A DNA stretch of 64,000 nucleotides from a virus. The first letter of the stretch is position 1. The number at the start of each line of letters is the position of its first letter. Both the position numbers and the translations under genes were made by a program. The notes beneath the pieces were generated by a model. That model saw only the letters and a program-made list of their open reading frames with translations, was not told where the DNA came from and ran no database searches. Of this stretch, positions 41,838-48,687 are shown in pieces. The stretch lies in IMG/VR virus record IMGVR_UViG_3300044951_001887, positions 1-64,000 of that record; one strand, 5' to 3'.

Positions 41838-41914
41838 TGCGGGGTAGAGCAGACGGTAAGCTCGCCAGGTTCATTACCTGGAGGTCGCTGGTTCGATTCC
41901 AGCCCCCGCATCCA
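41838..41914 (+). tRNA. tRNA-Met (CAT), initiator-like sequence
   Basis: Acceptor TGCGGGG/CCCCGCA, D-arm GAGC-GCTC, anticodon stem CCAGG/CCTGG with loop TTCATTA, T-arm GCTGG-TTCGATT-CCAGC, encoded TCCA end. Much of it matches bacterial initiator tRNA, but the 1-72 pair is T-A and the three G:C pairs of the anticodon stem are not complete, so it probably serves elongation or is a hybrid. Confidence 0.85.
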
Positions 41915-41945
41915 GTTCTTTAAATGATCAAATATGGGTGTGTTG

Positions 41946-42425
41946 ATGACATTGATTGATTCTGTATCGGACGATCAGTTCGCGTTGTTTGTGAGTGAAG
42001 CGAACCGCATTTCCGATGTAACGAAAATGGTTGGGTATGCGCCGTCAAGAAAATCGGACTGCGTTGTGTCGGATAGAATAAAGAAAATGTCGCTAAGCAC
42101 CAGACATTTCAAAAATTGGAATTCGATGGCAAGCGTTCCGACAGATGAGCTTCTTGTTGTTGGGTCAGCGAGAAATAATCAGACAATCAAGAAGCGTCTG
42201 ATTAAGGAAAATGTGCTGCCGTATGTCTGTGTGATTTGTGGTAATGATGGAAAGTGGATGGGCGAAGAGCTAGTTCTTCATCTTGATCACAAGAATGGAA
42301 ATAATGATGACAATCGTTTTTCTAATTTAAGGTTTTTGTGTCCAAATTGTCACGCGCAAACTGACACATACGGCGGTAGAAATAACAAGATTATAAATGG
42401 GTGTGCGGCTACGATGGTGGAGTAG
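41946..42425 (+). CDS. HNH endonuclease within the tRNA cluster
   Basis: 159 residues (ATG at 41946; ATG at 41934 adds four). VCVICGNDGKW, LHLDHKNGNNDDNRFSNLRF, LCPNCHAQ: a classic H-N-H with two Cys pairs holding zinc. AT-rich. The stop lies 27 bases inside the tRNA-Tyr gene, so the last codons double as tRNA sequence. A homing gene placed between tRNA genes. Confidence 0.8.
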   Translation: MTLIDSVSDDQFALFVSEANRISDVTKMVGYAPSRKSDCVVSDRIKKMSLSTRHFKNWNSMASVPTDELLVVGSARNNQTIKKRLIKENVLPYVCVICGNDGKWMGEELVLHLDHKNGNNDDNRFSNLRFLCPNCHAQTDTYGGRNNKIINGCAATMVE

Positions 42426-42486
42426 CGACGGACTGTAAATCCGTTACACAGAAACACTGTTGGTTCGACTCCAACCACACCCACCA
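42399..42486 (+). tRNA. tRNA-Tyr (GTA)
   Basis: Acceptor GGGTGTG/CACACCC, anticodon stem ACGGA/TCCGT with loop CTGTAAA (anticodon GTA), a long variable arm (type II), T-arm GTTGG-TTCGACT-CCAAC, encoded ACCA. The first 27 bases overlap the end of the HNH gene. Confidence 0.85.
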
Positions 42487-42490
42487 GAAT

Positions 42491-42575
42491 TCGTCTGTGG
42501 TGAAATTGGTAAACACACCGGCTAATGGGGCCGGCGTCGAAAGACATGGGAGTTCGAGTCTCTCCGGGCGGACCA
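42491..42575 (+). tRNA. Type II, Leu-like tRNA with an abnormal anticodon loop
   Basis: Acceptor TCGTCTG/CGGGCGG (several G-T pairs), D-arm GTG-AAATTGGTAAA-CAC as in tRNA-Leu, anticodon stem CCGGC/GCCGG with loop TAATGGG, variable arm GTC-GAAA-GAC, T-arm GGGAG-TTCGAGT-CTCTC, ACCA. The loop has A at position 33 where U is nearly universal, so the anticodon cannot be assigned with confidence (ATG by position; AAT if the loop is widened). All other arms are intact. Confidence 0.65.
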
Positions 42576-42640
42576 AAATTCAAAGTTGTTGGCAACTCTG
42601 GATTGTAGTGAGAAGGACGGTGACTCTCGCAAGAGAGGAT

Positions 42641-42771
42641 CATCGAAAGTGCATGAATGGCGAATGTGCGACGAAACAGTGCCTTTGACCGGGCAAATGT
42701 CGAAGTAAACAGCGTTCCGAAAATACCCGCCCTAGTCAGGTGAGGACGATAGGTAACATGCACTTCCGATG
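42641..42771 (+). ncRNA. Structured RNA of unknown type closed by a 15-bp stem
   Basis: CATCGAAAGTGCATG (42641-42655) pairs with CATGCACTTCCGATG (42757-42771), one mismatch, enclosing 101 bases. Just before it there is GACTCTC-GCAA-GAGAG and just after ATGGTC-GAAGTT-GACCAT. No reading frame fits. It could belong to the precursor of the permuted tmRNA acceptor piece or be a separate RNA. Confidence 0.5.
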
Positions 42772-43019
42772 GTCGAAGTTGACCATGAAAGATTGTCGTA
42801 ATTCCTTCTAAGCGAAGGCATGTCGGACTCGGGGGCAGCACCCGACAGGTCCACCAAAGGGGCGTTTACTCTGTCAAATGCAGGGTGTTCAACGTTTCAG
42901 TCTTACTGAAGGGTTGGCAGGAGCGTCCCTCTGATGGGCCTGACGCAGTTTCGACGGCGTGAGATAGCAGATGAGGCGACACGTCAGGCGATCGACGTAA
43001 ATGAAGCAATCGTTTAAAT

Positions 43020-43058
43020 GCAAACGACGAGCAGTACACTGTTCTACAAGCCGCCTAA
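43020..43058 (+). other. tmRNA tag reading frame: ANDEQYTVLQAA
   Basis: Resume codon GCA at 43020, then 11 codons and TAA at 43056-43058. ANDE- is the usual start of proteobacterial tags (compare ANDENYALAA); the -AA end fits ClpXP recognition. A hairpin CTCCACC / GGTGGAG (43079-43118) follows. Confidence 0.85.
43021..43037 (+). repeat. 17-base direct repeat flanking the HNH gene, left copy
   Basis: CAAACGACGAGCAGTAC; the right copy is 43862-43878. Both lie in a tmRNA tag sequence. After the repeat the two copies diverge but keep a similar hairpin with GCTTGG-AACAGAA. Confidence 0.9.
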
Positions 43059-43140
43059 ATAACGGCCAGAACCGAGAACTCCACCACAGCGTAAGCTGCT
43101 TGGGAACAGAAGGTGGAGACATACATAAAGGGCTAATTCT

Positions 43141-43893
43141 ATGTTTTTGGATGCAATATGCACTTCTCGGTATTACAAATTAATCAACCACTATCGTACA
43201 AACGCGATTGGAGAGAAGCATCACATTATTCCGAAATCAATGGGTGGCTCAAATGACGCTACTAATTTAGTTGTCGTTCCGGAGAGGGTGCATTTCATTC
43301 TTCATTGGCTGCTTACGCGCATGACAACCGGCGATAACAAAGTAAAAATGCACCGCGCATTTTGGAGAATGATGAATCCTCAAAATGTTAAGCATAACAG
43401 GACTTATAGAGTCACTTCAAGGCAATACGAAAAGACAAGGGCTTACGTCAAAAGAATAATGATTGAGAATAACCCCATGTTTAGCGCAGAAACAAAAGCT
43501 AAAAAGACTGGCGTAAAGCGTCCAGAGCAAGCAGAAGTTGCTAGGCTGGTAAATGAAAAACGGTGGGCTGGAGAGCGGGAACCGAAAGCTTACGAACACC
43601 AGTGTAAAGAGTGTGGCTGTGACTTTAAAACGTCAACTCCGAGCAGTAAGTTTTGTACGATAAGTTGTTCTTCAACTTATTTCTCCAGAGTAAGTGAAAA
43701 CTCTCTATCAAAGGGAAATCTAGGAAAGCCGTCATGGAATGCGGGGAAGAAATGCGGTCACTCTAGCGACAATGGTAAAAATGGAGCGCTGAAGTTATCT
43801 GAAAAAGTGACTGGACGTAAGATGGCGAAGAGGCCAGACGGGTCCAGATATTGGGTTTATCCAAACGACGAGCAGTACCTTGCCGTAGCCTAA
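43141..43893 (+). CDS. HNH endonuclease inserted in the tmRNA gene
   Basis: 250 residues. HHIIPKSMGGSNDATNLVVV is the HNH site, followed by helices, HQCKECGCDFKTS and KFCTISCSS (zinc-like Cys pairs). AT-rich against its surroundings. The last residues, PNDEQYLAVA, are encoded by a displaced copy of the tmRNA tag, so the gene ends in what was RNA-gene sequence. It has no good ribosome site (AAAGGGC upstream). Confidence 0.8.
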   Translation: MFLDAICTSRYYKLINHYRTNAIGEKHHIIPKSMGGSNDATNLVVVPERVHFILHWLLTRMTTGDNKVKMHRAFWRMMNPQNVKHNRTYRVTSRQYEKTRAYVKRIMIENNPMFSAETKAKKTGVKRPEQAEVARLVNEKRWAGEREPKAYEHQCKECGCDFKTSTPSSKFCTISCSSTYFSRVSENSLSKGNLGKPSWNAGKKCGHSSDNGKNGALKLSEKVTGRKMAKRPDGSRYWVYPNDEQYLAVA

Positions 43894-43940
43894 TTCGCTA
43901 CGACTGAGTGGCCGACCAGCTTGGAAACAGAAATGGTCGG
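43862..43940 (+). pseudogene. Displaced 3' part of the tmRNA coding piece (tag NDEQYLAVA)
   Basis: Repeats CAAACGACGAGCAGTAC of the tag, continues CTTGCCGTAGCC-TAA, and has a hairpin CCGACC / GGTCGG (43912-43940) with GCTTGGAAACAGAA in its loop, like the hairpin after the first tag (GCTTGGGAACAGAA). It lacks pseudoknot 1 and the 5' acceptor strand. Probably the original end of ssrA, replaced when the HNH element brought its own end. Confidence 0.65.
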
Positions 43941-44087
43941 AACGAATTTTGTAGGTTGACGGCTGGCAAGGCTGTCTGGCTTTACCCGGTGAGATTTGCC
44001 AATCTCTAGGGCGTCAATGGCAACTACGAAGCGTCTTGCTCGGATGCAGCCCGAAAAGGCTTAGGCGTTAAACGTCAGAGCAACAAT
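43941..44087 (+). other. Structured spacer, no gene seen
   Basis: No reading frame. It contains GAGATT-TGCC-AATCTC and complementary TTGACG / CGTCAA segments that could enclose it. It may be the rest of the old tmRNA region. Confidence 0.35.
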
Positions 44088-44160
<73 letters not shown>

Positions 44161-44163
<3 letters not shown>

Positions 44164-44253
44164 TTGGTGAGTCACTTGGTTCTGCAATCGGCGCCTACCG
44201 ATGAAATAAACCTTTGAGAGCGAAAGGCGTAGCAGCAGGTGACTCACCAATGG
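44161..44253 (+). ncRNA. Long hairpin RNA directly after tRNA-Thr
   Basis: CCATTGGTGAGTCAC (44161-44175) is the exact reverse complement of GTGACTCACCAATGG (44239-44253). The loop holds two smaller hairpins, ATCGG-CGCCTA-CCGAT and CTTT-GAGAGC-GAAAG, giving a multibranched structure. The first three bases are the CCA of the tRNA. No T-run, so it is not a plain terminator. The arms contain AGTCAC/GTGACT, the core of the dyad family. Confidence 0.6.
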
Positions 44254-44281
44254 GGTTGTCCCGTTAAATATTGGAGGTCAA

Positions 44282-44593
44282 ATGAAAACAATCAATCTGC
44301 TTGACGACGGCGATGTAATGGACCCGGAAGCTTGGTGTCGTCCGCTTAAATTGGTTTCGATGTCGGGCGGAATGTCCGATTCTTACTCGTTCGCCAGTCA
44401 ATACTCAGGACGGCCTGAAAACAACGTGAAATGGTGCAAGGTCAAATATTGCATTGGCAGCGTGTGGTTCGGTCGTCCAATATCTGATTTCCACGATGCG
44501 ATGCGTAGAATGGTTAGTTATGAATTCGTCTCTGGTGACATTCCGCACGATCATCAACTGGGTATGAATAATTACCCGAAGCAAGTTTTCTGA
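44282..44593 (+). CDS. Protein of unknown function in the tRNA cluster, 103 aa
   Basis: 103 residues with TTGGAGGTC before the ATG. Sequence rich in S, W, Y and M (LVSMSGGMSDSYSFASQYSG, WFGRPISDFHDAM). No motif recognised. Lies between tRNA-Thr and tRNA-Arg. Confidence 0.6.
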   Translation: MKTINLLDDGDVMDPEAWCRPLKLVSMSGGMSDSYSFASQYSGRPENNVKWCKVKYCIGSVWFGRPISDFHDAMRRMVSYEFVSGDIPHDHQLGMNNYPKQVF

Positions 44594-44598
44594 AATAA

Positions 44599-44675
44599 CC
44601 GCCGTTAGCTCAGTGGATTAGAGCAGGGAGCTTCTACCTCTCAGGTCGGCAGTTCGAATCTGTCACGGCGGACCA
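44599..44675 (+). tRNA. tRNA-Arg (TCT)
   Basis: Acceptor CCGCCGT/ACGGCGG, D-arm GCTC-GAGC, anticodon stem GGGAG/CTCTC with loop CTTCTAC (anticodon TCT), T-arm GGCAG-TTCGAAT-CTGTC, encoded ACCA. Reads AGA/AGG codons, which are often rare in GC-rich hosts. Confidence 0.9.
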
Positions 44676-44705
44676 AAATACTTTACATTTGCCTCTGATA
44701 ACATA

Positions 44706-44719
44706 AGTCATCAGTGACT
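44706..44719 (+). promoter_or_regulatory. Perfect dyad joined to TATAAT
   Basis: agtca-tcag-tgact with TATAAT at 44719-44724 and CTGATA as a weak -35, 18 bases upstream, the same layout as at 37638. Confidence 0.72.
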
Positions 44720-44761
44720 ATAATTCAGGTCAGTTTACGATTAACCACAGAAGGAGAGTTT

Positions 44762-44968
44762 ATGAAATCGATTGTCTTATTGGCGTTTCTCAATGTTGGC
44801 GGTGTTGATTATCCGCAACAAACTCAGTTTTTTGACACGCCAGCCCAATGTGAAGCGAAAGCTGGAATCTTCAAAAGGCGCGTTGAAAGCTTGAGTTCGC
44901 CGGCGCTGACGCTGAAAGCAAAGGCGAAGTGCCACGTCGTTACTGCGGAAGTCCAGGAGGGCGAGTAA
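44762..44968 (+). CDS. Small protein of unknown function, 68 aa
   Basis: 68 residues from ATG at 44762 (GAAGGAGAGTTT before it). A short hydrophobic N-terminus (MKSIVLLAFLNVGG) could be a weak export signal; two Cys follow (AQCEAKAG, KCHVVTA), a pattern seen in small secreted or periplasmic phage proteins. TAATG overlap with the next gene. Confidence 0.55.
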   Translation: MKSIVLLAFLNVGGVDYPQQTQFFDTPAQCEAKAGIFKRRVESLSSPALTLKAKAKCHVVTAEVQEGE

Positions 44969-45165
44969 TGCCTTTACTGTTTGACTACAAGTGTCCTGAT
45001 TGCGGGCATTGGAAAGAAGAGTTGGTTGCCGTGTCTGACGCAATTATCGACTGCCCTCAGTGCGGTGGCTTGATGCAAAAACAACTGTCCGCGCCCGCTG
45101 AGTTCATCGGTAAGGGTCAGGGCTTTAACAAATCCGCGAATAACTATCGCAACAACCGTTACTAG
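44968..45165 (+). CDS. FmdB-type zinc-ribbon protein
   Basis: 65 residues from ATG at 44968. LFDYKCPDCGHWKEE and DCPQCGGLMQKQLSAP are the two C-x2-C knuckles of the FmdB family (M-P-x-Y-x-Y-x-C-x-x-C-G). Small putative regulator, common in phages; target unknown. Confidence 0.8.
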   Translation: MPLLFDYKCPDCGHWKEELVAVSDAIIDCPQCGGLMQKQLSAPAEFIGKGQGFNKSANNYRNNRY

Positions 45166-45218
45166 GACAAACATGATCGAAGCAAAAGTTGCGTTTGTCA
45201 TCTGCTTGTGATATGATC

Positions 45219-45232
45219 AGTCATCACTGACT
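45219..45232 (+). promoter_or_regulatory. Perfect dyad just downstream of a sigma-70 promoter
   Basis: agtca-tcac-tgact. TTGCGT, 17 bases, TATGAT stands directly upstream, the same -35/-10 pair and order as at 17247. Confidence 0.7.
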
Positions 45233-45241
45233 GGATATATT

Positions 45242-46003
45242 ATGACTAGAAAGAAAATAGCCGAGTATGTTTATACTGGAAAGCCCTGCAAAAATGGGCA
45301 TATTGGACCAAGGTATAAAAACGGCAATTGCGTTGAGTGCCTTCTGAATAGAGAGCGGGAAAAGCAACTTGATCCTCTCTTTGCGGAGAAAAAGAGAGAC
45401 AGGGAGGCGTCTCGGTATAACGCCGATATTGAGAAATCAAGAGAAACGCAGAGAAAGCGAAGGTATTTGCAAAAGGATGAAATCAACGAACGCTTGAAGA
45501 AAAAGTACGCTACGAATGAGGCGTATAGAGAGGAACGAATAGAGCAGGTCAAAAAGTATAGGTTGCTTAATCCCGAAGCGGTTCGCCTATCTTTGAGAGG
45601 CTACCACGAAAAAAATCGCGAAGATAGAAATCAGAAGTCGAGAAGTTATAGGCTGCGCAATATTGACAAAGTGTTAAAAGATGGAAGAATTTTTTCAAGA
45701 AATCATTACTTAATAAATAAGGAGTATTACTGGCTAAAGAAACAAAAGAGAAGGGCCGTGTGTTTGCGCGCCTCTCCGGCTTGGGCTGACGTTGAGGTTA
45801 TGACTCAAGTGAAGAAGGATGCGAAAACAGCAACAAATGCACTCGGCATTCAGTTTAGTGTCGATCACATGGTTCCACTTAGAGGCGTTGATTCGCAAGG
45901 GCAGCATATAGTTTGCGGTCTAAATTGGGAGGGAAACATGCAAGTAATACCGCTTTCCTCCAATAAATCTAAGGGGAATCGTCATTGGGAAAACATGCCG
46001 TAA
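45242..46003 (+). CDS. HNH endonuclease with a basic coiled N-terminal arm
   Basis: 253 residues. N-terminal Cys pairs (KPCKNGH, CVECLLNRE), a long Lys/Arg-rich helical stretch (45-180) and a C-terminal HNH (FSVDHMVPLRG, HIVCGLNWEGNMQVIPLSSN). AT-rich, likely free-standing homing nuclease next to thyX. No ribosome site is apparent, since the dyad occupies that place. Confidence 0.8.
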   Translation: MTRKKIAEYVYTGKPCKNGHIGPRYKNGNCVECLLNREREKQLDPLFAEKKRDREASRYNADIEKSRETQRKRRYLQKDEINERLKKKYATNEAYREERIEQVKKYRLLNPEAVRLSLRGYHEKNREDRNQKSRSYRLRNIDKVLKDGRIFSRNHYLINKEYYWLKKQKRRAVCLRASPAWADVEVMTQVKKDAKTATNALGIQFSVDHMVPLRGVDSQGQHIVCGLNWEGNMQVIPLSSNKSKGNRHWENMP

Positions 46004-46013
46004 AGGGGATTAA

Positions 46014-46862
46014 ATGATTGAAGTTAAAGTGATTAAAGACAGCGTTTCCGAAGCTGGAGTCAGGCTTACGACGTTGCAGTTAAAGTTTCACCGATATATT
46101 TTGCCGGAATTTAATACACACAGGGTTTTTTCGCGGAACTTCAGTTCGTCCCGCGCAATCCCAGTGGCTCGTCTTTTGGGTCAGGTTTGGAGTAATCCAG
46201 CGATGCCTGTTTATTGGGGGCAAAACAAAGCTGGTATGCAGGCTTCCGGTGAGCTAACCGGTCTCAAGCGCAAGCTTGCCATTGGCCTATGGCGACTATC
46301 GGCAAAAGCCGCCTGTGCCGTCGCTTGGGGCATGATGAGGGCCGGGCTTCATAAGGGGTTTTCCAATCGTGTATTGGAACCGTATGTCTGGGTAAATGGA
46401 ATCGTGACCGCAACGGAATGGGACAACTTCTTCGCCTTGCGTGACCACGAAGCTGCCGCTCCTGAAATTCAAGCGCTGGCTCGCGAAATGAAACGGGCAA
46501 TGGATCAAAGCACGCCGCTTCTTTTGCATCGCGGTGAGTGGCACTTGCCCTATGTTGGTTTTAATGAAACGGAAGCTTTGGGTTTACCAATGGCGTGTAA
46601 GGTTTCGGCTGCTCGATGCGCTCGTGTTTCTTACTTGAGGCATGACGGTAGCTCTCCAAGTTACGTTGAGGACTTGAAACTGTACGAGCGCCTGGTTGGC
46701 TCGATGCCGATTCACGCTTCACCGGTCGAACATCAAGCAACGCCTGATATTTGGATTGAGCCGGACTGCATTCGCGCAGACTGGGAGAAACCGGATCTTC
46801 ACGGCAACTTCAAGGGTTGGATTCAAAATCGCAAGTTGGTCGAATCCAGCTTCGGTTCCTGA
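46014..46862 (+). CDS. thyX: FAD-dependent thymidylate synthase ThyX
   Basis: 282 residues. PEFNTHRVFSRNFSSSRAIP is the ThyX signature region (R-H-R-x7-S in cellular enzymes; here T-H-R-x2-S-R-N-x-S-S-S-R), and the C-terminal part has MACKVSAARCARVSYL and MPIHASPVEHQA, with the histidine/serine residues for dUMP. It makes dTMP from dUMP. Close to dUTPase and a kinase in one nucleotide unit. AAAGGGG precedes the ATG. Confidence 0.85.
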   Translation: MIEVKVIKDSVSEAGVRLTTLQLKFHRYILPEFNTHRVFSRNFSSSRAIPVARLLGQVWSNPAMPVYWGQNKAGMQASGELTGLKRKLAIGLWRLSAKAACAVAWGMMRAGLHKGFSNRVLEPYVWVNGIVTATEWDNFFALRDHEAAAPEIQALAREMKRAMDQSTPLLLHRGEWHLPYVGFNETEALGLPMACKVSAARCARVSYLRHDGSSPSYVEDLKLYERLVGSMPIHASPVEHQATPDIWIEPDCIRADWEKPDLHGNFKGWIQNRKLVESSFGS

Positions 46863-46880
46863 GTTTTACCTGTAAAATTC

Positions 46881-46894
46881 ATTCATTACTGACA
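46881..46894 (+). promoter_or_regulatory. Degenerate dyad before dut
   Basis: attca-ttac-tgaca, with TGTAAAATT just upstream as a possible -10. Weak. Confidence 0.3.
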
Positions 46895-46909
46895 TATCAA
46901 GGAGTTCAA

Positions 46910-47410
46910 ATGATTTTTCAACTCAAAATTCTGGACGAGCGTGGTCGTCCTACTCGTGGCTCAGCGATGGCGGCAGGTTATGACGTTGTGGCCTGCTTGG
47001 ATGAAAAGATCACAATTCGTCGTTACGACGCAGCGCGATTCATTCCTCTCGGCTTCGCTTGCTTCATGAATGAGGCTGCTGTAGTTGGTTTCGTCCTGCC
47101 CCGAAGCGGATTGGGTCACAAGCAAGGTTTGGTTCTTGGCAACACTATTGGCGCGGTTGACGGCGATTATCAAAATCAATGGTTCGCCTCCATCTGGAAT
47201 CGCGGACAACAGGACGAAATCATCATCAATCCCGGCGACCGTATTGCTCAGGTTGTATTCATGCCGGTCATTCACCCGAACTTCCAAGAGGTTGAAGAAT
47301 TCTCGGAAGTAACGGAGCGCGGCTTGGGTGGCTTTGGCAGCACTGGCGTTGGTGCTGCGAATGTTGTGCTCTTTCCGGGCGGCGGTCTGATGACGCCGCA
47401 AGTGCATTGA
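46910..47410 (+). CDS. dut: dUTPase (dUTP pyrophosphatase)
   Basis: 166 residues from ATG at 46910 (CAAGGAGTTCAA before it). Trimeric dUTPase motifs: AAGYDVVA (1), PRSGLGHKQGL (2), GAVDGDYQNQW (3, with the catalytic Asp), PGDRIAQVVFMP (4) and RGLGGFGSTG (5). It removes dUTP and supplies dUMP to ThyX. Confidence 0.9.
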   Translation: MIFQLKILDERGRPTRGSAMAAGYDVVACLDEKITIRRYDAARFIPLGFACFMNEAAVVGFVLPRSGLGHKQGLVLGNTIGAVDGDYQNQWFASIWNRGQQDEIIINPGDRIAQVVFMPVIHPNFQEVEEFSEVTERGLGGFGSTGVGAANVVLFPGGGLMTPQVH

Positions 47411-48024
47411 TCACGGGTTTGACAGGCTCGCATCGATCCGGGAAAACCACACTGGCTCGCGTCTTCGCTGAAAAGAACGCGCTTCAATTTATCGAAACGT
47501 CTACCAGTGCGGTATTCAAGGACATGGGCCTTGACCCGGCGTTGACTTACGATTTTGAAACGCGACTGACCGTTCAGGAAGAGATTCTAAAGCGGGCCGA
47601 TGCCTTGTATGCGACCGTCAATACCAAGCCGGCAATCACCGATCGAACGCCGCTTGATATGCTTGCTTACACGATGTCTGAGGCGGTCGGCAACGCGGTT
47701 CCTGAGCGCTTACAGAGCCGTCTGGACAAATATGTGCGGGATTGCATTAGCGTGACGAACAAGCGCTTCTCCGCGATTGTCGTTGTTCAGCCGGGCATTC
47801 AGATCGTTCATGCCGAAGGTAAAGCGGCGCCAAACGTCGCCTACATGGAGCACCTGAATAGTTTGATTCTTGGCTACACCATTGACGAGCGACTGAAGGT
47901 TCCACACTTCTACATTCCCCGCCGAACAGTGGATATGGAAGAAAGACTTGGCGCCTTGAAGTACGTTATGAGTCGCGTTATCAGACGGGCGGAAGAGGAA
48001 GTAATGGGGGCATCGCTGCACTAA
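47407..48024 (+). CDS. P-loop deoxynucleotide kinase-like protein
   Basis: 205 residues from a TTG that overlaps the dut stop (TTGA). Walker A GLTGSHRSGKTTLARVFA, LID-type helices, TDRTPLDMLAYT (D-R-x-P-x-D, as in the AAA_28/NadR and dNMP kinase group). Context after ThyX and dUTPase suggests dTMP or another dNMP kinase; the substrate is not proven. Confidence 0.7.
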   Translation: MITGLTGSHRSGKTTLARVFAEKNALQFIETSTSAVFKDMGLDPALTYDFETRLTVQEEILKRADALYATVNTKPAITDRTPLDMLAYTMSEAVGNAVPERLQSRLDKYVRDCISVTNKRFSAIVVVQPGIQIVHAEGKAAPNVAYMEHLNSLILGYTIDERLKVPHFYIPRRTVDMEERLGALKYVMSRVIRRAEEEVMGASLH

Positions 48025-48030
48025 AAGGCA

Positions 48031-48070
48031 GTCTCGGGATAAGTCAGAAATGACTACAATATCCTGAGAC
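48031..48070 (+). promoter_or_regulatory. Perfect dyad inside a larger inverted repeat
   Basis: agtca-gaaa-tgact (48042-48055) with TACAAT at 48055-48060. GTCTCGGGATA (48031-48041) pairs with TATCCTGAGAC (48060-48070), so dyad and flanks could form one hairpin of about 16 pairs. Confidence 0.6.
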
Positions 48071-48127
48071 CGTCTTGTATTGTTTGTTTGTAGCGCGAAT
48101 GTTCGCGCAGTTCACAAGGAGAAAATC

Positions 48128-48685
48128 ATGGCATCTACCAAATCTCGTCGTCTTACGCAGGACATGCGTCTGGAAATTCTTCAAAGCGCTGTGACTAAAA
48201 CCTTCGAAGAGCGCAAAGTCGCCTTGAGGGTTCGGCAAAACACTATCGCCAACAAGGTGCTCGATTATGAAATCGGCGCAGAAAACCTCGTCAAAATGAA
48301 GGCTTTGCCGAATGAGTTTTTTCAAATAACCGGCAGCGTCGCGGTCTTACATAACTCCGACATGAGGGCGGTACGTCTGCCGATGACGGAGGCGCGTCGC
48401 GTTCCGGCATATCTGAATTACGGCACGATAACCTTAGACAAGAACAACGGCATGTGGAAGGAAATCAATGCCGTCAACGTTGAGAGTTCAAGCATCGATG
48501 ATGGAAAAAGGGAGCTTGAAGAAACGCTTGTCAAGTTTTTGGCCGGCTTCACTTTGGTCAGCAAACTTATCGAAGCTTGGCCCGAAGCTGAAAGTCACTT
48601 GCCGGACGAAGAAGATAAAAAGCATCTGCCGTCGCTTCGCGCCGAAGACTTGAATTCGATGATCGGCAAGTTCAGCAAGGTCTGA
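48128..48685 (+). CDS. Protein of unknown function, 185 aa
   Basis: 185 residues from ATG at 48128 (CAAGGAGAAAATC before it). Helical N-terminus (RLTQDMRLEILQSAVTKTF), a beta middle (RVPAYLNYGTITLD) and an acidic end. The general shape recalls phage proteins placed in the putative nucleotide-modification group Nmad5, but this is only an impression. Confidence 0.5.
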   Translation: MASTKSRRLTQDMRLEILQSAVTKTFEERKVALRVRQNTIANKVLDYEIGAENLVKMKALPNEFFQITGSVAVLHNSDMRAVRLPMTEARRVPAYLNYGTITLDKNNGMWKEINAVNVESSSIDDGKRELEETLVKFLAGFTLVSKLIEAWPEAESHLPDEEDKKHLPSLRAEDLNSMIGKFSKV

Positions 48686-48687
48686 TC

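Larger units (their letters stand above)
42772..43125 (+). ncRNA. ssrA: Circularly permuted (two-piece) tmRNA, ssrA
   Basis: The acceptor piece comes first and ends at CCA 42856: TCGGG-GGCAGCA-CCCGA T-arm (42829-42845), then CAGGTCC-A-CCA. After a 79-base intervening segment the coding piece starts at 42936 with GGGCCTG-A-CGCAG-TTTCGACGG, the tmRNA 5' consensus. GGGCCTG pairs with CAGGTCC (7 pairs) and GGCGTG with CATGTC (P2). A pseudoknot follows (42981-42985 with 42994-42998; 42988-42992 with 43009-43013), and 6 bases later the resume codon. It would rescue stalled ribosomes and tag proteins for proteolysis. The 5' limit of the acceptor piece is a guess. Confidence 0.85.

Noticed and set aside
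43038-43878. Group I intron in the tmRNA gene
   Set aside because: Joining the two repeat copies would give the tag ANDEQYLAVA, but I see no P7/P3 core or intron end signals, and both sides carry similar post-tag hairpins. Duplication by an inserted HNH element fits better; RNA data would decide.
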